A DNA stretch of 13,314 bases from Deltaproteobacteria bacterium (GCA_017990795.1 JAGNNG010000006.1:1-13314); one strand, 5' to 3'; positions 1 through 7,252 are shown, numbered from the stretch's first letter. Notes: generated by a model from the letters alone, not told the origin. Numbers and translations: made by a program.

Positions 1-132
1 CCCGCCCAGCAAGATCCCTAGCGAGCCGCGCAGCCACGGCTGGGTGCGGGCCGCTCTGTTCCAAGGCGCAAGTGATAACAGCACCGTATTTAGAGGCAAC
101 CGCCTGGACGCTGGCGTCAAGAGAAGCTCCAC
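1..132 (-). CDS. Possible divergent gene, 5' part only (unrecognised product)
   Basis: This is a stop-free minus-strand reading frame of 44 codons that runs off the left edge. It begins at a GTG whose upstream sequence has an AAGGA ribosome binding site 7 bases away, and an in-frame TAG lies 18 bases upstream. GC by codon position, counted by hand, is about 61, 57 and 75 percent, which fits coding DNA of this GC content. The visible peptide starts VELLLTPASRRLP and ends GSLGILLGG; I do not recognise it. If real, it diverges from the ATP synthase operon, and the repeat array lies between them. A 44-codon open frame is not rare in GC-rich DNA, so this is a weak call. Confidence 0.3.
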   Translation of the reverse strand, partial: MELLLTPASRRLPLNTVLLSLAPWNRAARTQPWLRGSLGILLGG

Positions 133-300
133 ATCATGTTCCTTAAGACGCTAGCCCAGCTGACCGCTGGACGCGACCTTTTCATGGTGCAGCGCGGCGG
201 CTGAGCTGGGTTTTGGTGAGGTCCGGCGGTGCGCAGCGAGCTGAAATCGCCCGCATAGCCGCGTTCCAAGCTGCAACGAGGTGATCAAGTGCGTTTTGGC

Positions 301-602
301 GGTCCGTTACAAGTTTGACGAGCCCGCAAAGTCGGCTTTGTCGGTCCGTAACAGATGTAACGGACTGCACCGGTCTGACCAGTGCGCGTGGTAACGGATG
401 TAACGGCGCGCAAAAAGGCACTTTGCAGGTCCGTAACAGATGTAACGGACTGCACCGGTCTGACCAGTGCGCTTGGTAACAGATGTAACGGGGTGCACAA
501 AGGCACTTTGCAGGTCCGTTACATCTGTTACGGCGTGTACAAGTGCCTTTGAGCGGTCCGTTGCAGAGCAAACCGGCCCTAGGAGCTGGTTTGGTCAGAC
601 CT
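301..602. repeat. Array of inverted repeats on a ~21 bp / ~42 bp lattice upstream of the atp operon
   Basis: Seven GTAAC/GTTAC/GTTGC cores start at 306, 348, 391, 433, 476, 518 and 560, with spacings 42, 43, 42, 43, 42 and 42. The fullest core is CCGTAACAGATGTAACGG (346-363 and 431-448); it matches its own reverse complement at 14 of 18 positions and appears in exact reverse orientation at 516-533. Two nearly identical 85-bp units are 343-427 and 428-512. Between cores lie two alternating linkers with their own palindromes: GCACCGGTCTGACCAGTGC (centres near 376 and 461, one mismatch) and a CAAAG-GCA-CTTTG type (near 418 and 504). Inverted repeats therefore recur about every 21 bp, or two helical turns. 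A diverged GGTCAGACC copy at 593-601 closes the array. The 85-bp unit is not a multiple of three, which argues against a coding repeat. Function is unknown; a cooperative protein-binding array, a structured RNA leader or a dispersed genomic repeat family are all possible. Confidence 0.85.
476..531. repeat. 16-bp perfect inverted repeat with 24-base loop
   Basis: Bases 476-491 (GTAACAGATGTAACGG) are exactly complementary to 516-531. The 24-base loop holds a smaller hairpin, CAAAG/CTTTG with a GCA loop (498-510). It forms because the repeat core at 518 is inverted relative to those at 348-476. It could form a cruciform in DNA or a long hairpin in RNA. No T-tract follows, so it is not an intrinsic terminator. 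Confidence 0.8.
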
Positions 603-650
603 GTGCAGCTGAGAAATTTGCAGGAAAAAGGTCGCTGCATGTGGGGACGC

Positions 651-680
651 TTGACACATTGATCGCGCAAGTGGTAAGTG
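651..680 (+). promoter_or_regulatory. Probable sigma70-type promoter of the atp operon
   Basis: A consensus -35 box TTGACA lies at 651-656. After an 18-base spacer there is a weak -10 candidate, TAAGTG, at 675-680. It sits 30 bases before the atpF' start and directly after the repeat array. The -35 is convincing and the -10 is poor, so it may depend on an activator or may not be the real promoter. Confidence 0.4.
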
Positions 681-709
681 CTCGGGCCTCAAAGCTCCCC
701 GGAGAACTC

Positions 710-1195
710 ATGTTATTGCCTGCACTCTCGCTGGTTTTGGCAGAAGCCGCCGAGGAAAAAGCCCCGCCAGTAATCGATATCGACGGCACCGTAGTGGTGC
801 AGTTCGCCATTTTTGTGGTGATGTTTTTCGTCCTGCGGAGCTTGTTCTTCAAGCCCTACTTAAAGTTGCAAGGTGAGCGCGCCCACCACATCGATGGCGC
901 AGAAGCCAAGGCCAAGCTGATGGAACAGCAAGCCTTGGACATTGAAAAGCAGTACCAAGTGCGCATGCAAAAGGCGCGGGCCGCTGCTGATGAAGAGCGC
1001 AGCCAGCTACAAAGCCAGGGTAGGGCACGGGAGACCGAGCTTTTGACCCAGGCGCGTGAGCGGGCACAGGCTCGGGTCGGCGAGACGCGGCAGCAGATCG
1101 CTGGGCAGGTCTCGGCGGCGCAAGCTGAGCTGGAAAAGCGCGCTGACTCCCTGGCGCACACCTTGGCCAGCAAGCTGCTGCGGCGGGAGGTGTAA
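710..1195 (+). CDS. atpF': F-type ATP synthase subunit b' (peripheral stalk)
   Basis: This is one of two b-type subunits; in such enzymes b and b' form a heterodimeric peripheral stalk that holds the F1 head against the membrane. The 161-residue protein has a short N-terminal stretch, one membrane segment at about residues 27-47 (VVVQFAIFVVMFFVLRSLFF), the family pattern FFKPYL just after it, and a long charged alpha-helical or coiled-coil region rich in Glu, Arg, Gln and Ala to the end. I chose the ATG at 710 because GGAG lies 5 bases upstream and the membrane segment then falls near the N-terminus as in the family. The frame is open back to 467, but that part is repeat array. It is the first gene of the operon, and its stop lies immediately before the atpF start. 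Low sequence conservation of b-type proteins makes b versus b' partly a matter of position. Confidence 0.9.
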   Translation: MLLPALSLVLAEAAEEKAPPVIDIDGTVVVQFAIFVVMFFVLRSLFFKPYLKLQGERAHHIDGAEAKAKLMEQQALDIEKQYQVRMQKARAAADEERSQLQSQGRARETELLTQARERAQARVGETRQQIAGQVSAAQAELEKRADSLAHTLASKLLRREV

Positions 1196-1198
1196 GTG

Positions 1199-2140
1199 AT
1201 GACGACTTCGCGCTTGCGAATTTTTGTGCCGGGGACGCTGGCTCTGGGGCTGGCTCTGGCGGCGGTTGGAAGCGGCGGCGCGCTGGCTCAGCCAGCGGTG
1301 GCGCCAGCGCCTGCAGGGGAAGCGGCACCGGCTCCAGTAGTCGCACCGCCACCTGCGGCAGTCGCACCTGAAGCTGCTGCGGCTCCTGCTGAGCATCCGG
1401 CTGCAGCACCCGCGCCAGAAGCGGCCCATGCTGCTGAACCGGCAGCGGCTGCTGCGCACGAAGCTGCGGCACCACACGAAGCGGCCCATCCTGCCGCGGC
1501 TGGCCATGAGGCAGTGGCCGGTCACGAAGTAGGCGCTGCCCATGAAGGTGGCGGACACGAGTCGGGCCCAGTCATCGAGAACTGGTTCAGCTTTGACTAC
1601 GGCCCCGGCAAGACCCACCACCACCCGCCGTTTGGCTTTGCGCTGATCAACTTTGCGGTGTTTTTGCTGCTGCTCAACAAGCTGGCTGGCAAGAGCCTGC
1701 GCGAGTTTGTCTCCAATCGTCACATTGAGGTGCGCCGCTCGCTGGACCGCGCCCGTGAGCTGGAGAAGAAAGCGCAAGAGCAGCTGAAGGAATACGAGAA
1801 GCGGACGCAGGATGTGGACGCTGAAGTGCAGACGCTGCTGGGCAACATCCGCAAGCAGGCCGAAGCCGAGCGTCAGAGCATCATCGCCCGCGCCGAGTCC
1901 GATGCGCAGAAGCTGCTAAAAGACGCCGAGTCGCAGGTGCAGGTAGCGCTAGACGGAGCCAAGCGCAGCTTGGAGCAGAAGGCGGCGCTGTTGGCGGTGG
2001 ACTTGGCTGAGAAGCTGATTCGGACCCACATCAATGATCGCGATCAGCGCACGCTGGTAGACAGCTACGTTGCGTCGATTGAGGCACTGGCCACCGGTAG
2101 CGCTGCTGCTGGCGGACATGCGAAGGACTCGCAGCCATGA
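1199..2140 (+). CDS. atpF: F-type ATP synthase subunit b with signal peptide and Ala/Pro/His-rich extension
   Basis: This is the second b-type subunit of the peripheral stalk. At 313 residues it is about twice the usual bacterial length (roughly 160). Residues 1-31 look like a cleaved signal peptide, with a positively charged start, a hydrophobic core and an ALAQ end. Residues 32-125 are low-complexity Ala/Pro/Glu/His with repeated HEA/HEV-type units. There is then an IENWFSFDYGP stretch, a short HHH, and a membrane segment at about 144-162 (FALINFAVFLLLLNKLAG). The C-terminal half is the normal charged b-subunit helix with a delta-binding end. GGGAGG at 1185-1190 serves either this ATG (spacing 8) or a GTG three bases earlier; the ATG is preferred. 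The stop overlaps the atpH start (ATGA). The extension would lie in the periplasm if the signal is used. Confidence 0.92.
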   Translation: MTTSRLRIFVPGTLALGLALAAVGSGGALAQPAVAPAPAGEAAPAPVVAPPPAAVAPEAAAAPAEHPAAAPAPEAAHAAEPAAAAAHEAAAPHEAAHPAAAGHEAVAGHEVGAAHEGGGHESGPVIENWFSFDYGPGKTHHHPPFGFALINFAVFLLLLNKLAGKSLREFVSNRHIEVRRSLDRARELEKKAQEQLKEYEKRTQDVDAEVQTLLGNIRKQAEAERQSIIARAESDAQKLLKDAESQVQVALDGAKRSLEQKAALLAVDLAEKLIRTHINDRDQRTLVDSYVASIEALATGSAAAGGHAKDSQP

Positions 2141-2679
2141 TGAGCGGCTCAGTAGCACGAAGGTACGCACGCGCCATCCTGCTGATTGGTCAGCAGCACG
2201 GAAACTACGACCTGCTGGCAGCAGAGATTGATCGTTTGGCCGCTGTTTACACGCAGAGCTCGGATCTGCGGGCGCTGCTAGAAAATCCCGCCTTTACGCT
2301 GGCGCAGCGGCAGACGGTGTTTGAGACGGTCTCGCGCAAGATGGGACTGTCCACGACCTGTCACAGCCTGGCGATGATGCTGCTGGAGCGGGGACGCACC
2401 AATCAGCTGCCCGGCATTGCCCGCAACCTGCGCACGCTGGTGGATGAGCAAGCTGGCCGCGTGCGCGCCAAGGTGACTTCGGCCACGCCGCTGGATGCAG
2501 GCGCAGAAGTTCGCATTCGCCACGCCATCGGCAAAGCCACAGGCAAGTCGGTGATCTTAGAGAAGCATGAAGATCCGTCGCTTATCGGCGGCGTAGTGAC
2601 CCAAGTTGGGGACGTGATCTACGACGGCAGCTTGGTGGCAGAGCTCACTCAGCTGCGGGCTCGCTGGGCACAGGGATAA
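2137..2679 (+). CDS. atpH: F-type ATP synthase subunit delta
   Basis: The delta (OSCP-like) subunit sits on top of the alpha/beta head and joins it to the b/b' stalk. The 180-residue length is normal. The N-terminal helical domain starts SVARRYARAILLIGQQHG and contains the typical LLENPAFTLAQRQTVFE stretch. The C-terminal part has the family ending DPSLIGGVVTQVGDVIYDGS, at about residues 145-165, followed by a final helix (LRARWAQG). The start ATG overlaps the atpF stop by four bases (ATGA), and GAAGGA lies 9 bases upstream, favouring this ATG over the one directly after it. Overlap suggests translational coupling with atpF. It is the last gene before the only sizeable gap in the operon. Confidence 0.95.
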   Translation: MMSGSVARRYARAILLIGQQHGNYDLLAAEIDRLAAVYTQSSDLRALLENPAFTLAQRQTVFETVSRKMGLSTTCHSLAMMLLERGRTNQLPGIARNLRTLVDEQAGRVRAKVTSATPLDAGAEVRIRHAIGKATGKSVILEKHEDPSLIGGVVTQVGDVIYDGSLVAELTQLRARWAQG

Positions 2680-2822
2680 AGCGACTGGCTTTGCCTTGGC
2701 CTTGCAGGCTATGACACGGACGCAACCGCAGCGCTGACAGCGAAAGCCAGCTGCACCTGCGGACCATACCTTTCGCCAACACGACCGCGCACCCGCGCGA
2801 CATACCGGATAGGAATCAAACA
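2680..2822 (+). other. 143-bp gap between atpH and atpA with a stem-loop
   Basis: This is the only real gap inside the operon. It holds a stem-loop: CCGCAG (2726-2731) pairs with CTGCGG (2757-2762), enclosing an 11-base near-palindrome CGCTGACAGCG (2732-2742). No T-tract follows, so it is not a terminator. AGGA at 2811-2814 serves as the atpA ribosome binding site. I see no clear internal promoter. The hairpin could affect mRNA stability, which would allow higher expression of the three-copy alpha and beta subunits; this is inference. Confidence 0.5.
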
Positions 2823-4367
2823 ATGGAGCTCAGGGCCGAAGAGATCTCGCAAATCATCCGCCAGCAGATCGAAAACTATGACCAGAAAGTCTCGGTACAA
2901 GAGACCGGTACGGTGCTAGTGGCTGGCGACGGCATCGCGCGCGTTTACGGTCTGGCAGGAGTGCAGGCCGGCGAGCTGGTGGAATTCCCGTACAACATCA
3001 AGGGCCTGGTCCTCAATCTGGAAGAGGACAACGTCGGTGTTGCGCTGCTGGGAAGCTACGAGCGCGTTCGTGAAGGCGACATCGTAAAGCGTACCGGACA
3101 GATTGCCTCGGTTCCCGTGGGACCGGCACTGCTGGGCCGCGTGGTGAATGCGCTGGGTGAGCCGGTTGATGGCAAAGGGCCGCTAAACACGACCGAGTTC
3201 CGCAAGGTCGAGGTCAAGGCGCCCGGCATCATCGCTCGTAAGTCCGTGCATGAGCCGATGCAGACTGGCATCAAGGCCGTGGACGCGATGATTCCGATTG
3301 GCCGTGGTCAGCGCGAGCTCATCATCGGTGACCGTCAGACTGGCAAGACGGCAATCGCGCTGGACGCGATCATCAATCAAAAAGGCCAGAACATGCACTG
3401 CGTGTACGTGGCCATCGGTCAGAAGCAGTCGACCGTTGCCGCCGTCGTGGATCGCCTGCAGCAGTCGGGCGCCATGGAGTACACCACGGTGGTGGTCGCC
3501 GGTGCCAGCGAGCCCGCGCCGCTGCAGTTCTTGGCTCCTTACTCCGGCGTTGCGATGGCGGAGTACTTCCGGGATAGCGGTCAGCATGCGCTGATTGTCT
3601 ATGACGACTTGACCAAGCAGGCCGTGGCGTATCGCCAGCTGTCGCTGCTTCTGCGCCGCCCGCCAGGTCGTGAAGCGTATCCCGGCGACGTATTCTTTAT
3701 TCACAGCCGCCTCCTAGAGCGCGCCGCCAAGATGTCCGATGCGCAAGGCGCTGGCTCGCTGACGGCTCTGCCGATCATCGAGACGCAGGCCGGTGACGTG
3801 TCGGCTTATATTCCTACCAACGTCATCTCGATCACGGACGGCCAGATCTACCTAGAGACGGATCTGTTCTTCGCTGGTGTGCGTCCTGCCGTTAACGTCG
3901 GTATCTCGGTTAGCCGCGTCGGTGGTTCGGCGCAGATTGCCGCGATGAAGGCGATTGCCGGTACGCTGCGACTGACGATGGCGCAGTACCGCGAGCTGGC
4001 CGCGTTCGCGCAGTTCGGCTCCGAGCTGGACAAGGCCTCGCAAGACGCCTTGAACCGCGGCGCGCGCATGGTGGAGATCCTGAAGCAGGGTCAGTACCAG
4101 CCGCTGTCGGTTGAGAAGCAGATCCTAATCATCTACGCCGGAACCAAGGGTCACATGGACCACGTGCCGGTGTCTGAGGTCCTGCGCTTTGAGCGTGAGC
4201 TGTTCGCCTACGTGGATGCTCGTCCCGAGATCATGGCGAACATCAGCAAGAAGGCGCGCGACAAGAAGGCCTTTAAGGAGCTGACCGAGTACATGGACAA
4301 GACCATCTCGGAGTTTGCTTCGGGCTTTGTGGCCGAGCCAGCACGGCAGAAGGCCAAGGCCAGCTAA
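2823..4367 (+). CDS. atpA: F-type ATP synthase subunit alpha
   Basis: This is the regulatory nucleotide-binding subunit of the F1 head; three copies alternate with three beta subunits. The 514-residue length is typical. Visible features are the N-terminal beta-barrel domain (about 25-95), the Walker A motif GDRQTGKT at 169-176, the Walker B stretch ALIVYDDL at about 256-263, and the alpha/beta signature PAVNVGISVS at 355-364. The signature is followed by Arg365, the equivalent of the alpha arginine finger that reaches into the beta catalytic site. The C-terminal helical domain follows. The start has AGGA 8 bases upstream. The stop is three bases before the atpG ATG. Nothing appears degraded. 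Confidence 0.98.
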   Translation: MELRAEEISQIIRQQIENYDQKVSVQETGTVLVAGDGIARVYGLAGVQAGELVEFPYNIKGLVLNLEEDNVGVALLGSYERVREGDIVKRTGQIASVPVGPALLGRVVNALGEPVDGKGPLNTTEFRKVEVKAPGIIARKSVHEPMQTGIKAVDAMIPIGRGQRELIIGDRQTGKTAIALDAIINQKGQNMHCVYVAIGQKQSTVAAVVDRLQQSGAMEYTTVVVAGASEPAPLQFLAPYSGVAMAEYFRDSGQHALIVYDDLTKQAVAYRQLSLLLRRPPGREAYPGDVFFIHSRLLERAAKMSDAQGAGSLTALPIIETQAGDVSAYIPTNVISITDGQIYLETDLFFAGVRPAVNVGISVSRVGGSAQIAAMKAIAGTLRLTMAQYRELAAFAQFGSELDKASQDALNRGARMVEILKQGQYQPLSVEKQILIIYAGTKGHMDHVPVSEVLRFERELFAYVDARPEIMANISKKARDKKAFKELTEYMDKTISEFASGFVAEPARQKAKAS

Positions 4368-4370
4368 GCC

Positions 4371-5354
4371 ATGCCGTCGCTCAAGGCGATTCGCAAGCGC
4401 ATCGCTTCGGTGAAGAACACGCAGAAGATCACCAAAGCGATGAAGATGGTGGCTGCCGCCAAGCTGCGTCGTGCGCAGGATGCGGTGACAGCCATCAGGC
4501 CGTATGCGCAGCGGCTGTCCGGAATTGCCAGCGACCTGGCAGAGCACTTGGCTGCCGAGCCGCTTGCGGATGTAGGAAGCACCGCAGCTCCTGCCGCAGA
4601 GGGGACTGAGCAGGCTGCAAAGTCTGCAGGTCCGCTTGATATGGCGCAGCTGCAGCGAATCCTACTTGGTGGTACCGAGAAGCGGATTCGACTGCTGGTG
4701 ATCACTGCTGATCGCGGCCTTGCCGGTGCCTACAACAGCGCAGTTTTTCGGCGCACCGAGCGCTTTATCACCGAGCAGAAGCTGGCCGACCGGTCTGTGG
4801 ACTTGGTGGTGGTCGGCAAGAAGGGGCGCGACTATTTTCGTCGGCGCGCGGTTCCGGTAGTGCATGAGCACTTGGGCGCCGAGCCGAAGACGGCGATTGC
4901 ACGTGCCAAGCAGCTGGCTTCTGAGCTGACGCAAGCTCTGGTCGCCGACGAAGTAGATGCTATCTACGTGGTCTACAACGAGTTTAAGACCGCAGCCAGC
5001 CAGATCATTCGGCTGGAGCGTCTGATGCCTGTGCGTATGAAAGAGGCGGACAAGCGAGGCCCGGATGCGGCAGATGACGCACCCAAGTCGCTGGTGGACT
5101 TCTTGTACGAGCCGGATCAAGAGGCAGTGCTAGCGCACCTGCTGCCGCTGTACCTAGAGACTGAGCTAAGCCGCATCTTGCTGGAAGCCGTCGCCGCCGA
5201 GTTTGGTGCGCGGATGAGCGCCATGGACAATGCGTCGCGAAATGCCAAAGAAATGATCTCGCGACTGACTCTGCAATTTAACCGCGCCCGCCAGGCGGCC
5301 ATCACCAAAGAGCTGATGGAGATCGTTGGTGGTGCTGAGGCACTAAAGGGATAG
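4371..5354 (+). CDS. atpG: F-type ATP synthase subunit gamma
   Basis: This is the central rotor shaft that couples c-ring rotation to catalysis in the alpha/beta head. The N-terminal helix begins MPSLKAIRKRIASVKNTQKI and continues KAMKMVAAAKLRRAQ, the classic gamma signature. A Rossmann-like middle domain has LLVITADRGLAGAYN at about 108-122, and the C-terminal helix contains NASRNAKEMISRLTLQFNRA, also a family hallmark. The protein is 327 residues against about 285-295 usually. Most of the excess is an Ala/Glu-rich insert at about residues 61-90, between the N-terminal helix and the middle domain, plus a charged stretch near 225-240. It follows atpA by three bases and precedes atpD by three, so it is tightly coupled to both. 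Confidence 0.97.
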   Translation: MPSLKAIRKRIASVKNTQKITKAMKMVAAAKLRRAQDAVTAIRPYAQRLSGIASDLAEHLAAEPLADVGSTAAPAAEGTEQAAKSAGPLDMAQLQRILLGGTEKRIRLLVITADRGLAGAYNSAVFRRTERFITEQKLADRSVDLVVVGKKGRDYFRRRAVPVVHEHLGAEPKTAIARAKQLASELTQALVADEVDAIYVVYNEFKTAASQIIRLERLMPVRMKEADKRGPDAADDAPKSLVDFLYEPDQEAVLAHLLPLYLETELSRILLEAVAAEFGARMSAMDNASRNAKEMISRLTLQFNRARQAAITKELMEIVGGAEALKG

Positions 5355-5357
5355 CCA

Positions 5358-6812
5358 ATGGATACGAGTACTGCATCTAGCCAGAAGGGCCGCATCACGC
5401 AGGTCATCGGCCCTGTTGTTGACGTTGAGTTTACGGGCACGCTGCCCGAGATTTACACGGCGCTTACGCTCTCTAACCCCGCGATCAGCGCGGCCAAGCA
5501 GAACCTGACTGTCGAAGTGGCGCAGCACCTCGGTGAGCACACCGTGCGCTGCATCGCCATGGACTCGACCGACGGTCTGGTGCGTGGCATGGAAGTGACC
5601 AACACCGGCGCGCCGATTCAGGTGCCGGTCGGTCCCGAAGTCTTGGGCCGCATCCTAAACGTCGTCGGTGAGCCCGTGGACGAGCGCGGCGCGGTAAACG
5701 GCAAGAAGTTCTGGCCGATTCACCGTCCTACGCCCAAGTTCACCGAGCAGAGCACCAAGGTTGAGATCCTCGAGACCGGCATCAAGGTTATCGACCTTCT
5801 CGCTCCCTATCGTCGTGGTGGCAAGATTGGCCTCTTCGGCGGTGCTGGCGTCGGCAAGACCGTTCTGCTGATGGAGCTTATTAACAACGTTGCGAAGCTA
5901 AAGGGCGGCTTCTCGGTGTTCGCTGGCGTCGGCGAGCGTACCCGCGAAGGCAACGACCTTTATCACGAGTTCATCGAGGGTGAGATCATCAACCTCAAGG
6001 AACCCGAGAAGAGCAAGGTTGCGCTGATCTACGGACAGATGAACGAGCCCCCAGGCGCTCGTGCTCGCGTGGCTCTGTCGGGTCTGACGATTGCCGAGTA
6101 CTTCCGTGATGAGGAAGGTCGCGACGTTCTGTTCTTCGTCGATAACATCTTCCGCTTTACTCAGGCGGGCTCGGAAGTGTCGGCACTTCTGGGTCGTATC
6201 CCTAGCGCCGTCGGTTATCAGCCAACGCTGGCCACCGAGATGGGCGCCATGCAAGAGCGCATCACTTCGACCAGCAAGGGCTCGATTACGTCAGTGCAGG
6301 CAATCTACGTTCCTGCCGACGACCTTACCGACCCGGCTCCGGCGACGGCGTTTGCTCACTTGGATGCAACCACCGTTCTCTCGCGTGCAATCTCGGAGCT
6401 TGGAATCTTTCCGGCAGTGGACCCGCTGGATTCGACCTCCACGCTGCTGCAGCCGCACATCGTAAGCAAAGAGCACTATCAGTGCGCGCGTGACGTGCAG
6501 CGTGTTCTGCAGCGCTATAAAGAGCTTCAGGACATCATCGCCATCCTTGGTATGGACGAGCTCTCCGAAGACGACAAGATGCTGGTGGCGCGTGCTCGTA
6601 AGATTCAGCGCTTCCTTAGCCAGCCGTTCACGGTTGCGCAGCAGTTCACGGGTCTGGAAGGCAAGCAAGTGCCGCTGGAAGACACCATCCGCAGCTTCCG
6701 TGGCATCGTCGATGGCCAGTACGATCACCTCTCGGAGCAGGCCTTTTACCTGGTCGGCTCCATCGAGGACGCGGTCGAGAAGCACAAGCAGCTCACCAGC
6801 GGGGGCAAGTAG
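5358..6812 (+). CDS. atpD: F-type ATP synthase subunit beta (catalytic)
   Basis: This is the catalytic subunit, which makes ATP from ADP and phosphate. It is 484 residues, slightly longer than usual because of a short N-terminal tail before GRITQVIGPVVDVEF. Visible motifs are Walker A GGAGVGKT at 161-168, GERTREGND at 192-200 with the catalytic Glu193, Walker B DVLFFVDNIFRF at 256-267, the alpha/beta signature PAVDPLDSTS at 352-361, and DELSEDD at 400-406, the lever that contacts gamma. Oddly, the residue after DSTS is Thr362 where the E. coli and bovine proteins have Arg. AAAGGG lies 7 bases upstream of the ATG. atpC begins six bases after the stop. Confidence 0.98.
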   Translation: MDTSTASSQKGRITQVIGPVVDVEFTGTLPEIYTALTLSNPAISAAKQNLTVEVAQHLGEHTVRCIAMDSTDGLVRGMEVTNTGAPIQVPVGPEVLGRILNVVGEPVDERGAVNGKKFWPIHRPTPKFTEQSTKVEILETGIKVIDLLAPYRRGGKIGLFGGAGVGKTVLLMELINNVAKLKGGFSVFAGVGERTREGNDLYHEFIEGEIINLKEPEKSKVALIYGQMNEPPGARARVALSGLTIAEYFRDEEGRDVLFFVDNIFRFTQAGSEVSALLGRIPSAVGYQPTLATEMGAMQERITSTSKGSITSVQAIYVPADDLTDPAPATAFAHLDATTVLSRAISELGIFPAVDPLDSTSTLLQPHIVSKEHYQCARDVQRVLQRYKELQDIIAILGMDELSEDDKMLVARARKIQRFLSQPFTVAQQFTGLEGKQVPLEDTIRSFRGIVDGQYDHLSEQAFYLVGSIEDAVEKHKQLTSGGK

Positions 6813-6818
6813 GTCATC

Positions 6819-7208
6819 ATGCTGAAGCTATCGGTCGTCACGCCTGAAGGGCAGACGCTCGCGCAAGAAGTAGACGAGGTCACTGTGCCTGGTCTGCTGG
6901 GCGAGTTCGGAGTGCTGGATGGCCACGTTCCGCTGCTGGCAGCTAGCAAAGCCGGTGTGCTTCGCTATCGCCGAGGCAGTGAGCGTGGACGACTGGCGAT
7001 AGGTCCTGGCTTTGCTGAAGTTGACGGCAAAGGTGCTGTTGTCGCGCTGGTACAAAAGGCACTTCCTTCCGAGAAGATTCAGCGTGAGAGCGCTGAAAAA
7101 CTTCTCGGGGATGCTGAAGCGCGCCTCGGCAAAGGGGAGGGCAAAGCGGTGGCTGAAGCAGACCGCGACTGGGCGCAAGCACAGCTGGATGCTCTCAAGG
7201 CTGGCTAG
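6819..7208 (+). CDS. atpC: F-type ATP synthase subunit epsilon
   Basis: The epsilon subunit binds gamma at the foot of the central stalk and can inhibit ATP hydrolysis. The 129-residue length is normal. The N-terminal beta-sandwich (about 1-85) has the family pattern LSVVTPEGQTL, EVDEVTVPGLLGEFGVLDGHVPLL and LAIGPGFAEV. The C-terminal helical hairpin (about 86-129) is rich in Lys, Glu and Ala and ends AQAQLDALKAG. It is the last gene of the operon and is followed by two hairpins, the second being an intrinsic terminator. The ribosome binding site is weak, so translation probably depends on ribosomes finishing atpD. Confidence 0.96.
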   Translation: MLKLSVVTPEGQTLAQEVDEVTVPGLLGEFGVLDGHVPLLAASKAGVLRYRRGSERGRLAIGPGFAEVDGKGAVVALVQKALPSEKIQRESAEKLLGDAEARLGKGEGKAVAEADRDWAQAQLDALKAG

Positions 7209-7252
7209 CTCAAGTCTGTAGCTGCTCTTTCCGTTCCACCTCTGAGGCTGTG

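Noticed and set aside
2..154. Plus-strand open frame of 50 codons entering from the left edge
   Set aside because: The peptide is Ser/Arg-rich without recognisable features; the opposite-strand frame has a better start signal, though neither is certain.
136..204. 22-codon frame starting ATG TTC CTT AAG
   Set aside because: No ribosome binding site, no recognisable product, and too short to support.
301..602. CRISPR array
   Set aside because: There are no unique spacers between constant repeats; the segments between cores are themselves repeated and palindromic, and no cas gene is present.
182..670. 162-codon minus-strand open frame across the repeat array
   Set aside because: Its product is Cys/Arg-rich and simply translates the repeats; the 85-bp unit shifts frame from copy to copy, so open frames on both strands are a by-product of the repeat.
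467..709. N-terminal extension of atpF' back to 467
   Set aside because: It would add 81 residues of translated repeat; the ATG at 710 has a good ribosome binding site and gives the normal b' length.
849..1777. Long minus-strand open frames opposite atpF' and atpF
   Set aside because: They are antisense to clear ATP synthase genes, and their Arg/Pro/Gln-rich products reflect GC-rich complementary codons.
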